NCBI GenBank assembly: GCA_003241385.1
Contig: QFPO01000010.1
Span: forward strand, 1-64,000
Direction of reading: 5' to 3'
Length of the DNA: 64,000 nucleotides
DNA from: Rhodanobacter denitrificans
GTDB taxonomy: Bacteria; Pseudomonadota; Gammaproteobacteria; Xanthomonadales; Rhodanobacteraceae
Shown: piece by piece, positions 44,471 to 53,654 of the stretch
Layout of the letters: the number at the start of each line of letters is the position of its first letter
How positions within the stretch are numbered: position 1 is the first letter of the stretch
Position numbers and translations under genes: made by a program
Notes under the pieces: generated by a model
Seen by the model: only the letters and a program-made list of their open reading frames with translations
Databases searched by the model: none
What the model was told of the DNA's origin: nothing

Positions 44471-44533
44471 CGTGATGCGCCTCGGTGTGCCGGTCGGCGG
44501 GTCGGAAAGGCTCGGGTACGCGGGCGGGCCCGA

Positions 44534-45256
44534 TCAGCCCAGGTGACGACGCAGGAAATCCAACGTGCGGCTGCGCGACAGCTGGGCCGCATCGGCGTCG
44601 TAATGCATGCCGCCGTGACGCGAGAACGCGTGCCGGCAGCCCGGATAGCCGTGGACTTCGAAGCCGGGCCGTCCGCGCAGCGCCTCCTCGATTCGCCGCT
44701 GCGCATCCTTCGGAATGAACTCGTCCTCGTCGGCCAGATGCATCTGCAGCGGCGCCCGGACGCCGTCCGCCTCGGCCAGGAATTCGTCGGTGCGCGCGCC
44801 GTGGAACGCCACCGCGGCATCGACCGGCGTACGCGCCGCGGTCAGGAACGTCAGCAGACCGCCCAGGCAGAAGCCCATCACGCCGACCTTGCCGGTGCTG
44901 CCCGGCAGCGTGCGCGCTGCCGCGACGGCCGCGGCGACGTCGCGCACGCCGACGTCGAGATCGAACGCGCGGTAATAGGCCAGGCCCTGTTCCCAGTCTT
45001 CCTTCGAGCGCACCGACAGATCCACGCCGCGCGCCTGCCGCCAGAACAGTTCCGGACACAGTGCGAGGTAGCCGGCCGCAGCCAGTTCGTCGCAGGTCGC
45101 ACGCAGATCGGCATTGACGCCGAACACCTCGTGCAGCACGACCACGGCCGGCCGCGGCGCCGAATCCGGCCGGGCCAGATACGCATCGAACTCGCCGTCG
45201 GTCGTCGCGATGCGCACGCAATGCGCCGGGTCGTCCCGCCAGGATGTCGTGGTCAT
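44534..45256 (-). CDS. Dienelactone hydrolase family protein
   Basis: A 240-residue hydrolase of the DLH family. Nucleophile Cys130 in GVMGFCLGGLL, Glu43 in LHEVFGVNADLR and the His in GCRHAFSR form the characteristic Cys-His-Asp/Glu set. RBS AGGGGAAG precedes the ATG at 45256. It is divergent from the GlxA-type regulator, which may control it. A role in aromatic degradation is not shown by the neighbours. Confidence 0.9.
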   Translation of the reverse strand: MTTTSWRDDPAHCVRIATTDGEFDAYLARPDSAPRPAVVVLHEVFGVNADLRATCDELAAAGYLALCPELFWRQARGVDLSVRSKEDWEQGLAYYRAFDLDVGVRDVAAAVAAARTLPGSTGKVGVMGFCLGGLLTFLTAARTPVDAAVAFHGARTDEFLAEADGVRAPLQMHLADEDEFIPKDAQRRIEEALRGRPGFEVHGYPGCRHAFSRHGGMHYDADAAQLSRSRTLDFLRRHLG

Positions 45257-45324
45257 GTCGCTTCCCCTTTTGCAGAAGTACGCCGCAAGATAGCGATCGA
45301 GTGCTCCGCCGGGGAGGGACGCAA

Positions 45325-46344
45325 ATGACAAAGAGCGCGCCGAAACTGACAGAACCCGCGCCGATCGACATCGCGGTGATCTGCTATCCCGGATCGCAGG
45401 CCACGTGCATCCACGGCGTCACCGACCTGTTCACCTACGCGGACTATTTCGCGCGCCAGCAGTCATCCGCGTCGAGGACGTTCGTGCGCATCACGCACTG
45501 GCGACCCGCGGCCGCCGACGGCCGGCTCGAATGCGTCTTCGACAGCCGGCCCGGACCGCTCGGCCGGCCGACCGTCGTCGTCGTGCCGGCCAGCCAGCTC
45601 GCGCCGATCACGCGCGGCCATTCGCCCGAGAGCAACACCTGGCTGGTGTCGCGGCACGCCGAGGGCGCGATCGTCGCGGCCGTGTGCGGCGGCGTGTTCG
45701 TCCTCGCCGACTCCGGCCTGCTCGCCGGCCGCCGTGCGACGACGCACTGGATGTTCGCCGACGAGCTGCAGCGACGCCATCCGGAGCTGACGATCGAGGC
45801 CGACCGCCTAGTCATCGACGACGGCGACCTCGTCACCGCCGGCGGCGTGCTGGCCTGGGCCGACATGGGCCTGAGTCTGGTCGAGCGCCTGCTCGGCACC
45901 GCGGTGATGCGGGCGACCGCGCGCTTCATGCTGATCGACCCGCCCGGCCGCGAGCAACGCTACTACAGCGACTTCACCCCGCATCTGCAGCACGGCGACA
46001 AGGCGGTCCTGGCCGCCCAGCACTGGCTGCAGGCGCACGCGCCGGCGCCGTTCTCGATCGCCGCGCTGGCCGGACACGCCGGGCTCGGCGCGCGCACGTT
46101 CCTGCGCCGCTTCGTCAAGGCCACCGGCCTGACGCCGAGTGAGTACCACCAGCAGCTACGCATCGCGCGCGGCCGCGAGCTGCTCGAACGCACGCAGGAC
46201 CCGGTCGACCGCGTCGCCGCGGCCGCCGGCTACGAAGATAGCGGCGGCTTCCGCCGCAGCTTCAAGCGCCTGGTCGGTCTGTCGCCGGGCGAGTACCGGC
46301 GGCGCTTTCAGGGCGGGCGGCGTCCTCAGTGCACGGCCGATTGA
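45325..46344 (+). CDS. GlxA-family transcriptional regulator
   Basis: A 339-residue regulator. N-terminal DJ-1/PfpI-like domain (IDIAVICYPGSQATCIHGVTDLF, VAAVCGGVFVLADSGLLAGRRATTHW with the nucleophile-like Cys) and C-terminal AraC HTH pair (FSIAALAGHAGLGARTFLRRF, DRVAAAAGYEDSGGFRRSFKR, VGLSPGEYRRRF). GGGGAGGGA precedes the ATG at 45325. Divergent from the DLH gene with 68 bases between. Confidence 0.92.
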   Translation: MTKSAPKLTEPAPIDIAVICYPGSQATCIHGVTDLFTYADYFARQQSSASRTFVRITHWRPAAADGRLECVFDSRPGPLGRPTVVVVPASQLAPITRGHSPESNTWLVSRHAEGAIVAAVCGGVFVLADSGLLAGRRATTHWMFADELQRRHPELTIEADRLVIDDGDLVTAGGVLAWADMGLSLVERLLGTAVMRATARFMLIDPPGREQRYYSDFTPHLQHGDKAVLAAQHWLQAHAPAPFSIAALAGHAGLGARTFLRRFVKATGLTPSEYHQQLRIARGRELLERTQDPVDRVAAAAGYEDSGGFRRSFKRLVGLSPGEYRRRFQGGRRPQCTAD

Positions 46345-46493
46345 GTGACCGTGTCGCACTGGTGGCGACGTCTCGTGCGATCGAGACGATGGCGGACCGA
46401 GTGCGCGCTTCGGACCGCCCGCCCGTCTCGCAGCCCTCTGCTCGCCGTTCCCGCGCACGGCATCGGGGTGCGCCCCGCTCGCGATCGACGCGG

Positions 46494-46871
46494 CTACGCC
46501 CAGGTGTTGGCGTGCCGCTCGAAGCCGTCACGATACGGACTGCCGATGCAGAAGCGCTGACCGCTCGGCGCCTCCATGACGATCCAGTCCGTATGATCGG
46601 CGACGACGCGCGCACCGAGCGCTTCCATGCGCGCGACCTCGGCCGCGATCGCGTCGGTCTCGATGTCCAGATGCATGCGCGCCGCATGATCGACGCGCTG
46701 GACGATGACCTGCACGTCGCCCGGCGGCGTCACGAGCTGGATGAAGCGCCCGCTCGCATCGGCCTCGGACGGCAGCGGATAACTGAGCGCCGCACTCCAG
46801 AAGCGCGCGGTCGCCCACAGATCGTCGGTCGGGCAGTCGATGACGAGGTTTCCGAGCCGGCTCTTGTGCAT
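46494..46871 (-). CDS. VOC family protein
   Basis: A 125-residue VOC domain: LVIDCPTDDLWATARFWSAAL, VQVIVQRVDHAARMHLDIET, and WIVMEAPSGQRFCIGSP (metal-binding). It is preceded by an unusually perfect Shine-Dalgarno (AAGGAGG). It lies 32 bases after another VOC gene. Confidence 0.88.
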   Translation of the reverse strand: MHKSRLGNLVIDCPTDDLWATARFWSAALSYPLPSEADASGRFIQLVTPPGDVQVIVQRVDHAARMHLDIETDAIAAEVARMEALGARVVADHTDWIVMEAPSGQRFCIGSPYRDGFERHANTWA

Positions 46872-46877
46872 GCGGCA

Positions 46878-46884
46878 CCTCCTT
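46878..46884 (-). promoter_or_regulatory. Perfect Shine-Dalgarno AAGGAGG
   Basis: Complementary to the anti-SD of 16S rRNA over seven bases, with six bases between it and the ATG at 46871. It fixes that start codon and implies strong translation; most genes here have four- to five-base SDs. Confidence 0.8.
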
Positions 46885-46903
46885 CCTTCAGGTCGTCGTG
46901 GCC

Positions 46904-47293
46904 TCAGGCGCCGCCGGTTCCGAAGTCGTGGAAGACCCGGAGCAGATTGCCGTCGAGGTCGGTCGCCGTGAACTCGTGCAGACCCCACGGCTTGGATTCG
47001 GGCGCAGCGAGCACCTGCGCCCCGCTCGCGCGCCAGGCATCGTGCAGCGCATCCACGTCGGCGTTGCTGTCGAGGTTCAGCCAGGTCAATACCGGTCCGC
47101 GATTGCCGTAATGCGTGCGGAACGCCGCATCGGCCAGAAACATCCGGCAGCGTCCGCGGGAGATGCCGGCCAAGCCGAGATCCTCGTCCAGCCAGTCCAG
47201 CGTGAATCCGAGACACTGCCGGTAGTAGTCGGCAGCGGCGCGAAGATGCGTCACCGGGACTTCGGGAACGGCTGGCGGGAACTTGGATGTCAT
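46904..47293 (-). CDS. Bleomycin-resistance/glyoxalase-like VOC protein
   Basis: A 129-residue VOC domain beginning VPEVPVTHLRAAADYYRQCLGF, with LTWLNLDSNADVDALHDAWRASGA and EFTATDLDGNLLRVFHDFG. The paired domain layout resembles antibiotic-binding VOC proteins (bleomycin resistance like), but the ligand is unknown. It is upstream of the second VOC gene in an operon. Confidence 0.88.
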   Translation of the reverse strand: MTSKFPPAVPEVPVTHLRAAADYYRQCLGFTLDWLDEDLGLAGISRGRCRMFLADAAFRTHYGNRGPVLTWLNLDSNADVDALHDAWRASGAQVLAAPESKPWGLHEFTATDLDGNLLRVFHDFGTGGA

Positions 47294-47324
47294 CGTGGCT
47301 CTGCGGATGGTGGCCGGCCAGACG

Positions 47325-47711
47325 CTAGGGCTGCTCGAACCCGTCGTCCGGATAGGCGTGTGCGATGATGTCTTCGAACGTCATACCATTCAGCTCGTGA
47401 CGGCATGTTCTGATCACCGCCTGTCCGCCGAGGACAAGGGTCATCAATGGGTCACCCGGGATCGGCTCGGTCGTCAGACAACCCAACGGCCCGAGCTGGA
47501 CCATCACAGCCAGCCTCAATCTCAACCGGTCTTCCGGCGCCAGTGCCTGATTAAGCAGCGCGTAGCTCTGATCGAATGCCTCGTCCGAACGACCAACGAT
47601 ACGGGGAGCGTCGGCGGACACGCTGCCGATCGCCAGAAGTAAAGCCACGCCGCTTGCAGCGCTTCGACTCCCGCCCGTCGAATCCTCGGACCGCCCCCGT
47701 CGCCGTCGCAT
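47325..47711 (-). CDS. Small exported protein, DUF6694-like
   Basis: A 128-residue protein with a short hydrophobic leader (SRSAASGVALLLAIGSVSADA) and a helical mature part with FDQSYALLNQALAPEDRLRLRLAV and a closing ELNGMTFEDIIAHAY. The last motif recalls the DUF6694 lipoprotein family (NGxTxxEIIAxA) but there is no lipobox. ATG at 47711 chosen by length of leader. Codon use is less GC-biased than neighbours. Confidence 0.55.
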   Translation of the reverse strand: MRRRRGRSEDSTGGSRSAASGVALLLAIGSVSADAPRIVGRSDEAFDQSYALLNQALAPEDRLRLRLAVMVQLGPLGCLTTEPIPGDPLMTLVLGGQAVIRTCRHELNGMTFEDIIAHAYPDDGFEQP

Positions 47712-47965
47712 CGCAATCCCGTTACGAACCGTGCCTGGCACAATGGTAGCCGACCACGTTGGGCGTGACCGGGACCGAGGCCGTGCCCGGCCTCTGAAAG
47801 CCTTCTGTCCGATGTTCTTCTTGTCCTCGACGCCGTCGATCAGCACGGACTCATGCCCGTCCGGCTGCCGCAGGCTGTCTCGATCGCGGGGAAAGGCGAA
47901 GCAGGCTCATCAGCGCCTGGTCGGCCAGCATGATTGCATCTCCGGATCGCTTGACCGGCGCGGAC

Positions 47966-48331
47966 CTACACCCATACATCGTTCGGCGCCGTGTAGGCAC
48001 CACCGGCCTCGCCGGTGTTGATCACGCCGCGCGGCTCGACCAGCATGACCGAGCACTCGAGGGCGGCGATCGGCCGATGCTCGACGCCCTTGCCGACGAC
48101 GCACAGCTCGCCGGCCTTGAGCGGCACGACGCCGTCGCGAAACTCGATCGCCATCTCGCCGTCGATCACGATGAATACCTCGTCGGTGTCGGCATGCGCA
48201 TGCCAGACGAACTCGCCCTGGATCTTGACGAGCTTGAACTGGTAATCGTTCATCTCGGCGATCACGCGCGGCGACCAGTGCTCGCCGAAACGGGCGAGCT
48301 TGTCCTTGAGATTGATGGCGTCAGGAGGCAT
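47966..48331 (-). CDS. Cupin-domain protein
   Basis: A 121-residue single cupin: FVWHAHADTDEVFIVIDGEMAIEF (cupin motif 1 with two His and Glu) and GVEHRPIAALECSVMLVE (motif 2 His). Likely metal-binding. Weak RBS. It may be an isomerase or a binding protein; function unknown. Confidence 0.85.
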   Translation of the reverse strand: MPPDAINLKDKLARFGEHWSPRVIAEMNDYQFKLVKIQGEFVWHAHADTDEVFIVIDGEMAIEFRDGVVPLKAGELCVVGKGVEHRPIAALECSVMLVEPRGVINTGEAGGAYTAPNDVWV

Positions 48332-48512
48332 CGGTTGCGAAGTGCGGATGGCGGGCGGTTCCGGAACGACTGAGTACACCGGGCGGACGACGCCGTCGAG
48401 TGCCGATTCGCAGTGGTCGAGCCATCGACGGCGGGCGCGGCGGCATGCGCAGGAAGGGCCCGCGATCAAACAGCAGCTCGGCTCCGCGCCAGCCCGATCC
48501 CGTTCGACGGAT

Positions 48513-50009
48513 CTAGTGGGACTTGCCGAAGGTGATCCGATCGAAGACCAGCGCCTTGACCTCGCCGTCGGCGACCTCGAATGCGACGAACTCTCCGCTG
48601 TTCGGCACCCACTCGATGCGCAGCTGATCGCGCTGCTCGGCGCCGGTCGCGGTCGCCGAAAGACGACCCCAGCGCAGTACCGGACGCTGCGCCTGGTCCA
48701 GCGTCAGTGTGATGTCGCCGAGCGCGGCATGCGTATACGTACCGACGTAACGCTCGCGCGGCAACGACAGATTCCAGGCCCGCGACTGGATGCTCTTGCG
48801 CTGCTCGGCGAGCTTCGCGCGCAACGCCGCGGCCTTGACTTCGAGCTCACCGAAGCGCTGGGCCGAGCGCGCCTCGACCTCCGGCTCGGACAGCAGCACG
48901 CCGTAGACGTAGTCGGCGATCAGATTCGTCAGCTGTGCGCCGAGCGCGTCGTCGTTGTTGAGCACGACCAGCCCGATCCCGTCCTGCGGCATGAACGACA
49001 GGTGTGCATGGAAACCCACGAAGCCGCCGAAATGGTGCAGCATCGGCCGGCCTTTGTAGGTGCCCGTGTACCAGCCCCAGGCATAGCCCGAACGCTCGAA
49101 ATCCAGATACTGCGACGACACCGCCGCCTGCGGCTGATGCGAGCGCGCGACCACGGCGCGCGCGATCGGCTCGCCGTCGCCCGCCAGCTGCGTGATCAGG
49201 AACCGGGCCAGATCCGGCGCCGTCGACAGCAGTCCTCCGGCCGCATGCATCGTCGCATCGGACTTGGTCAGGTACAGCGGCTCGGCGGGCCGTGCGCTCG
49301 CGAACGAGTATGGCTTGGCGAGCACCCAGCCGGCCGCTTCGGCCCGACTGACCGAAGCGGTCGTATGGCGCATGCCGAGCGGCTGGAAGATCGCCCGCTC
49401 GAGCTGTCGCTGCCACGGCATCGCGTAGCGCTGATCCATCCAGACGCTGAGGATGTTGTAGCCGACGTTCGTGTACTCGAACCTGCCGTGCGCCGCCTCG
49501 GCGTCCGGTGTGGCCAACGCGACGAGCGCTCGCCGCGATCGTGCGTCGTGCAGCCCGCTGAACGCCGTCGCCCAGACCAGCGGCGGATCGTCGATGCCCG
49601 AGGTATGCGTCAGCAGATCGCGTGCCGTGACCGCGGCGGCATCGAATCCGGCGAAGCGAAGATCCGGAAACAGCTGCTGCAACGACGTCGTCGTATCGAG
49701 CTCGCCCGCTGCCTCCTTCAGCAGGGCGTTCAATGCAAAGAACGGCTTGGTCGCCGAGGCGATGTAGAACACCGTGTCGCGCGTGACCGGCCTGCGCTTG
49801 CCGATGTCGGCATAGCCCAGATACGCCTCGTAGATCACCTGCCCGTTCTTGACGACGGCGATGGCGGTGCCGAACGGATGCCCGGTGATGTCCTTGGCGT
49901 GCTCGACGCGGCGCACCAGTGGCACGAAATCCGGCGTGGCGGCGAGCAGCGTCGCCGAAAGCATGGGCGCGAACGCGATGAGGAGACTGCAAACAGCACG
50001 TGCGTACAT
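48513..50009 (-). CDS. Beta-lactamase-family serine hydrolase
   Basis: A 498-residue exported class C-like protein. Signal peptide MYARAVCSLLIAFAPMLSAT. SxxK motif SATK (Ser85-Lys88), YxN motif YTN (179-181), and a third-motif HFGG in place of KTG. The last 100 residues form a beta-rich domain (RYVGTYTHAALGDITLTLD) typical of exported esterase/peptidase members. Penicillinase activity is not implied; it may be an esterase or D-aminopeptidase. Confidence 0.9.
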   Translation of the reverse strand: MYARAVCSLLIAFAPMLSATLLAATPDFVPLVRRVEHAKDITGHPFGTAIAVVKNGQVIYEAYLGYADIGKRRPVTRDTVFYIASATKPFFALNALLKEAAGELDTTTSLQQLFPDLRFAGFDAAAVTARDLLTHTSGIDDPPLVWATAFSGLHDARSRRALVALATPDAEAAHGRFEYTNVGYNILSVWMDQRYAMPWQRQLERAIFQPLGMRHTTASVSRAEAAGWVLAKPYSFASARPAEPLYLTKSDATMHAAGGLLSTAPDLARFLITQLAGDGEPIARAVVARSHQPQAAVSSQYLDFERSGYAWGWYTGTYKGRPMLHHFGGFVGFHAHLSFMPQDGIGLVVLNNDDALGAQLTNLIADYVYGVLLSEPEVEARSAQRFGELEVKAAALRAKLAEQRKSIQSRAWNLSLPRERYVGTYTHAALGDITLTLDQAQRPVLRWGRLSATATGAEQRDQLRIEWVPNSGEFVAFEVADGEVKALVFDRITFGKSH

Positions 50010-50098
50010 CGATTAGGTCCGAGGTCAGGTCCCCATCGGATACGCGCAGTACGTATCTGGTTGCGAGTGAGCCGATGGCATCGGCTCGCGGAGCGAAC

Positions 50099-50455
50099 TC
50101 AAGGCTCGTAGCGGACCTCGACCCCGTCCATCGCCGTGCCATCCCGGAAAACTCGAGCGCGATCGACGCCCAAGACCGTCAACGACGTCTCGTTCTGCCA
50201 GCGCAGCGTCACCGGAACGATGCCGTCGAGCGCGAAAAGCGGGCTCGCTCCCGCCGGCTCCCGGCCGGACGGCACGATCTGCAGCTGCGTATTGAAGCCC
50301 GTCGTCGCACCGCAGTTGCGGCTGAACAAAACGGCATCGCGCGCACCGGACGGTGACGGCACGCGCGCCAACTCCTCGTTTCCGCATTCGATGCAGCCGG
50401 ACAACAGCATCGGCAGCATCGCCGACAGCGTCACCAGCGACGTGCGAGTTCCCAT
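50099..50455 (-). CDS. Small lipoprotein of unknown function
   Basis: A 118-residue predicted lipoprotein: SLVTLSAMLPMLLSGC is a signal with lipobox LSGC. The mature part has CGNEELARVPSPSGARDAVLFSR and NCGATTGFNTQLQIVPSG, like a group of Xanthomonas hypothetical proteins. GTGAGG precedes the ATG at 50455. Confidence 0.7.
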   Translation of the reverse strand: MGTRTSLVTLSAMLPMLLSGCIECGNEELARVPSPSGARDAVLFSRNCGATTGFNTQLQIVPSGREPAGASPLFALDGIVPVTLRWQNETSLTVLGVDRARVFRDGTAMDGVEVRYEP

Positions 50456-50591
50456 CGTGCGCCTCACCGACGTAGCGGTCGTCCTGTCGTGCTCGACGCC
50501 GCGCGCACGATCGCCGACCGCCTGCGCGGCGTCCTGCATGCAATTCGCACTTCTCGAGCGCTCCTTAGCACCGGAGCGAAACTCACGATCG

Positions 50592-51140
50592 TCATCGCGT
50601 GTGAGCATTTCCGGCTGCAGTCAGGCGCTCAGACTCGGACCAGGCGATATACGCCCAGCCGTATGCGAGCACGCAGGACATGATCACCCAGATCAACGAG
50701 AAGAACGCGAACATCGCGCCATCCAGCCGTCGATACTGTGTCCGGCTGATCTCGACCGGCGCCCGATCATTGATCGTCATCCAATACTTCCCGTCTCGCT
50801 CGAACCATCCTTTCTGATGGATGACGGTTCCATCCGCCATTCTGCCCAGACCGATATCGACACTGCGCGCCGCGAAAGCCGCAACCCCGATGATCAGCAC
50901 GCTGACGGCGAGCAGCGCCTTGGAGCGCGCCACGAAGTCTCGCGCCCGATCTGCGCGATACAGCTTGTGTTTGATGATCGACGCGATTCCCGACCAGCCC
51001 AGCAGAATGATGGCGAGGTGAATCCACATGAAGTAGAAGAGCAATCCGTGTCCGTTCGAGTAGATTGCGAGCGCGCTCGCCGTCACGCTGGCGATCAGGA
51101 CGAGATAAGCAACAGCGCAGAGGACGCGGGGAACGGTCAC
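50592..51140 (-). CDS. Membrane protein of unknown function
   Basis: A 182-residue protein, GTG start, with about four helices: VLCAVAYLVLIASVTASALAI, FYFMWIHLAIILLGWSGIA, ALLAVSVLIIGVAAF and FAFFSLIWVIMSCVLAYGWAYI, and a periplasmic loop (QKGWFERDGKYWMTIND). Unassigned. AT-richer than flanking DNA, part of the accessory stretch. Confidence 0.6.
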   Translation of the reverse strand: MTVPRVLCAVAYLVLIASVTASALAIYSNGHGLLFYFMWIHLAIILLGWSGIASIIKHKLYRADRARDFVARSKALLAVSVLIIGVAAFAARSVDIGLGRMADGTVIHQKGWFERDGKYWMTINDRAPVEISRTQYRRLDGAMFAFFSLIWVIMSCVLAYGWAYIAWSESERLTAAGNAHTR

Positions 51141-51281
51141 GATGGCAGGTACCGGAGGATCACGAAATCGTTCTGCCTACGATAGCAGCCGGCCATCCTC
51201 AAGCGATGCACCTCGCATTCGCAGAAAAACCTTTTCCGCCAACCCGCCCGCTGATTTTGAGGAAGTCCCCGACAATCGCGC

Positions 51282-51698
51282 CTAGGCGTCTATCGAGGAT
51301 GACCCACGCACGTCTCGATCACCCATACCGCGCCTGGGCCAGATGTAGACCGCAAACAGCGATCCGACGAAGGCGAGCAGGGTGATGGTGATGATCGGCC
51401 CCAGGAAGACGAAACCCGCATCCGTCGGCGCCACCATCCCCAAGAACAGTAGCAACACAGCGCCTCCTGAGAAGCCCGCCAGCACGCCGTGGCGAAGCGG
51501 CGCCCAGTGCGCCAAGTACGCCCCGACGGCTCCGGACGCCATCGCCAAGCCGGCTGCCAGAATTGCCAGCATCGTCCACACCGCCTTCGGTGGTCCGAGC
51601 GGCATAAGAATGGATACGAACACCATACACAGCCGATAGCCGCCCAGGATCACCAAGGCGCCGAGCGAGATCGCTTTGAAGCTGGACGACGTATTCAC
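51282..51698 (-). CDS. Small membrane protein, GTG start
   Basis: A 138-residue protein with four helices: FKAISLGALVILGGYRLCM, VWTMLAILAAGLAMASGAVG, GVLAGFSGGAVLLLFLGMVA and IITITLLAFVGSLFAVYIW. The start is GTG 51698, five bases after AAGGGA. No family recognised. Ends in SSSIDA. Confidence 0.65.
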   Translation of the reverse strand: MNTSSSFKAISLGALVILGGYRLCMVFVSILMPLGPPKAVWTMLAILAAGLAMASGAVGAYLAHWAPLRHGVLAGFSGGAVLLLFLGMVAPTDAGFVFLGPIITITLLAFVGSLFAVYIWPRRGMGDRDVRGSSSIDA

Positions 51699-51794
51699 TA
51701 TGTCCCTTATCGAAGAACGCAGGCTGATCGCACTCGATCGCCTGCCGCTCCTGCCAAGCCGCTGTTGGGCGCAGTCGTGCAACCGCCGCGGAGA

Positions 51795-51817
51795 ACCTCC
51801 GCGTCCTGGGCGGAGGT
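51795..51817 (-). terminator. Hairpin after the 138-residue hypothetical gene
   Basis: ACCTCCGC / GCGGAGGT, perfect eight-base stem with a seven-base loop, four bases past the stop codon at 51821. There is no T-run. It supports the reality of the upstream gene. Confidence 0.4.
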
Positions 51818-51820
51818 ATT

Positions 51821-52237
51821 TCACGGCCCACCACTTGCGCGAACGCCCACTTCTGATGCACGCCAACGCCGCAGGCGGGTATTGGCCGCATCGGGCGAAA
51901 GGACACCGACGCCGTGAAGATGCCAGACCAAGTGGACGCCGAGCAGCTGCAAGTAACCGAAATCGATGAAATCGAACGGCCGGCAGTTCGCGCGAATCGA
52001 GAACCGCCGAATGTTGTCCGTCTGCAGTTCCTGATGCTCTTTTGAGTGAGGCGCCGGAGTCAGTTCGACATTGGCCGCCGTGCATAGACGCTGGAGCTGA
52101 TACGTAGCAACGTCGTTCCGGATGTCGATGTGGAAGATGGCCTGGCTCTCACGGACATGCCGATCCAAGACCGAAACGCCTGCAAGCGCGTCGAGTAGGT
52201 GCGATACGTCCTCGAGCAACCGATGAAGGTCGGACAT
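51821..52237 (-). CDS. Hypothetical protein
   Basis: A 138-residue frame with reasonable codon bias (about two thirds GC at third positions), beginning SDLHRLLEDVSHLLDALAG, with KEHQELQTDNIRRFSI and FDFIDFGYLQLLGVHL. It is cytosolic, with no recognisable motif, weak ribosome site, and a hairpin just after the stop. It may be an accessory gene or a degraded one. Confidence 0.45.
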   Translation of the reverse strand: MSDLHRLLEDVSHLLDALAGVSVLDRHVRESQAIFHIDIRNDVATYQLQRLCTAANVELTPAPHSKEHQELQTDNIRRFSIRANCRPFDFIDFGYLQLLGVHLVWHLHGVGVLSPDAANTRLRRWRASEVGVRASGGP

Positions 52238-52309
52238 CGATCTATTTGAAGCCGGGGCGGGCTGAAGAAGAAAAGACGGTCCTGCTACGCCATCCTGACA
52301 AGCGAGAAA

Positions 52310-53158
52310 TCACCCCGACTGCAGCGGCGTCAGCAGTCGCAACCCCTTCCCGATCTCGTACGTGCCGCCGGCCATCATCGCGTCAGGGCTGTCGGTCGCG
52401 GCAGGCTGCGCGTCATACCAGGGCATCCGCTGCTGAGGGCCCGGTACGTAAACCTCCCATTGGCCGTACTGGGTCCTTTCGATGTCGTACAGGACCGGCA
52501 CGCGCACGGTCCAGAACGGAGCCGGATCGCTGTCCGTCGGCACTCGAAACGTCCACCGCTTGATCGCCGAGGTCGCCGACCGCGCGAGGAGCTCTCGCAT
52601 TCGATTCATGTCGCGTTCGTTCCCCACCGAACGAAGATTGACTTGCTCGGCAACGAGGTCTTCGACCGACCCTTGGCGGCCTATCTTGACGGCCACGTAC
52701 ACGGTGCCCCGGGCACCGCTGCTCAGCGCTTCGGTCGGATAGTCGGGAACCGGCTTCTTGATCGGCTTGATCGCGTCCGGACGCGCCTGATACTCCGCGG
52801 GCGTCGCTGCGTCAGAACCGAAATATGCGCTGCGAATCGACGCCTGGTAGTTGCCGTCGTCCAGCCTTGTGGCGACCACACGCACGCTCATGCGCGCCTT
52901 GGCCTTTCGGGGCGTTCCATCGACGACGACAGGCTCGAACACCCATGTCGTGCCCGCCTCTTCGATCAGCTCGGCCACGCCCTCAGGCAGCGCGTCGCGT
53001 GCGTCGATCTCCAGCCCTAGGGCTCGGCCGTCGGCTTCGATCACCACTGATCCGGTCACCAGGACGCTTGCCTGAATCTGCTTGCGCACGGCATTCGGCC
53101 CCGCCGCGAACAACCCCGTGCTCCACAGCAATACCAGCAACCCCATCCCATAGCGCAT
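52310..53158 (-). CDS. TonB C-terminal-domain protein
   Basis: A 282-residue exported protein with signal peptide (GMGLLVLLWSTGLFAAGP). The TonB C-terminal fold is seen in PIKKPVPDYPTEALSSGARGT and VYVAVKIGRQGSVEDL, ending in KRWTFRVP. There is no N-terminal membrane anchor with a Pro-rich spacer, so it is not a classical energy transducer. GGAGAGGGG precedes the ATG at 53158. It is the first gene of the AT-richer accessory run. Confidence 0.7.
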   Translation of the reverse strand: MRYGMGLLVLLWSTGLFAAGPNAVRKQIQASVLVTGSVVIEADGRALGLEIDARDALPEGVAELIEEAGTTWVFEPVVVDGTPRKAKARMSVRVVATRLDDGNYQASIRSAYFGSDAATPAEYQARPDAIKPIKKPVPDYPTEALSSGARGTVYVAVKIGRQGSVEDLVAEQVNLRSVGNERDMNRMRELLARSATSAIKRWTFRVPTDSDPAPFWTVRVPVLYDIERTQYGQWEVYVPGPQQRMPWYDAQPAATDSPDAMMAGGTYEIGKGLRLLTPLQSG

Positions 53159-53654
53159 ATCTGCCCCTCTCCAGTGTGCGTCCGACCCAGTGCCGATCAT
53201 TCCCCTAACGCCCATGCCCGTCGGGCCATGCGTCGGCGCAGCATTTGAATCAACCGATCTGCGTGGTCCCCAACAGCGATTGGACGGCTTTCGGACAGCA
53301 TGACCGGCAGCGCAAGGAAGCTTACCAGGGCCGGTGCCGCGGCCGAAGGCAGTGATCGGCCACCTGCAGCGTCCTTGTCGGACATCGGTCAAGCTTCCAG
53401 CCGAGAACGCATTGCAGGCTGGCTGCAAGGACTGTGGCGCTACGGGCTTCTGACGGGACTCGCCCGCACCTCGAACACATCACGCCAGGACACGCTCGAC
53501 CGAGCGCTCGAAACGAGCCCGCCCGAGGATCGGGCGAATCGCACCGGGCGGCGCTCGTCCCGGAAAAAACGAACGCGCCCGTCGGGGCGCGTTCTCGGTA
53601 GTACGCTCGAGCCGGCCTGCGCTCCGCAGGCTCGGCCGTGCGCTCCGTTTCCGA
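53159..53654. other. Gene-free stretch between the TonB-like gene and ahpF
   Basis: 496 bases. It contains the ahpF terminator (53563-53594) and the upstream region of the TonB-domain gene. A 62-codon frame at 53197-53385 (minus) has GGAAG before its ATG but no recognisable domain; I do not call it a gene. Confidence 0.5.
53563..53594 (-). terminator. ahpF: Intrinsic terminator of ahpF
   Basis: GAACGCGCC (53571-53579) and GGCGCGTTC (53586-53594) form a nine-base perfect stem with a six-base loop, followed on the minus strand by GTTTTTTCC. About 60 bases past the stop codon; strong rho-independent terminator. Confidence 0.85.

Noticed and set aside
53197..53385. Possible 62-residue gene on the minus strand upstream of the TonB-like gene, with GGAAG before its ATG
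   Set aside because: The product has no recognisable domain or secondary-structure pattern, and the frame is ordinary for GC-rich noise.
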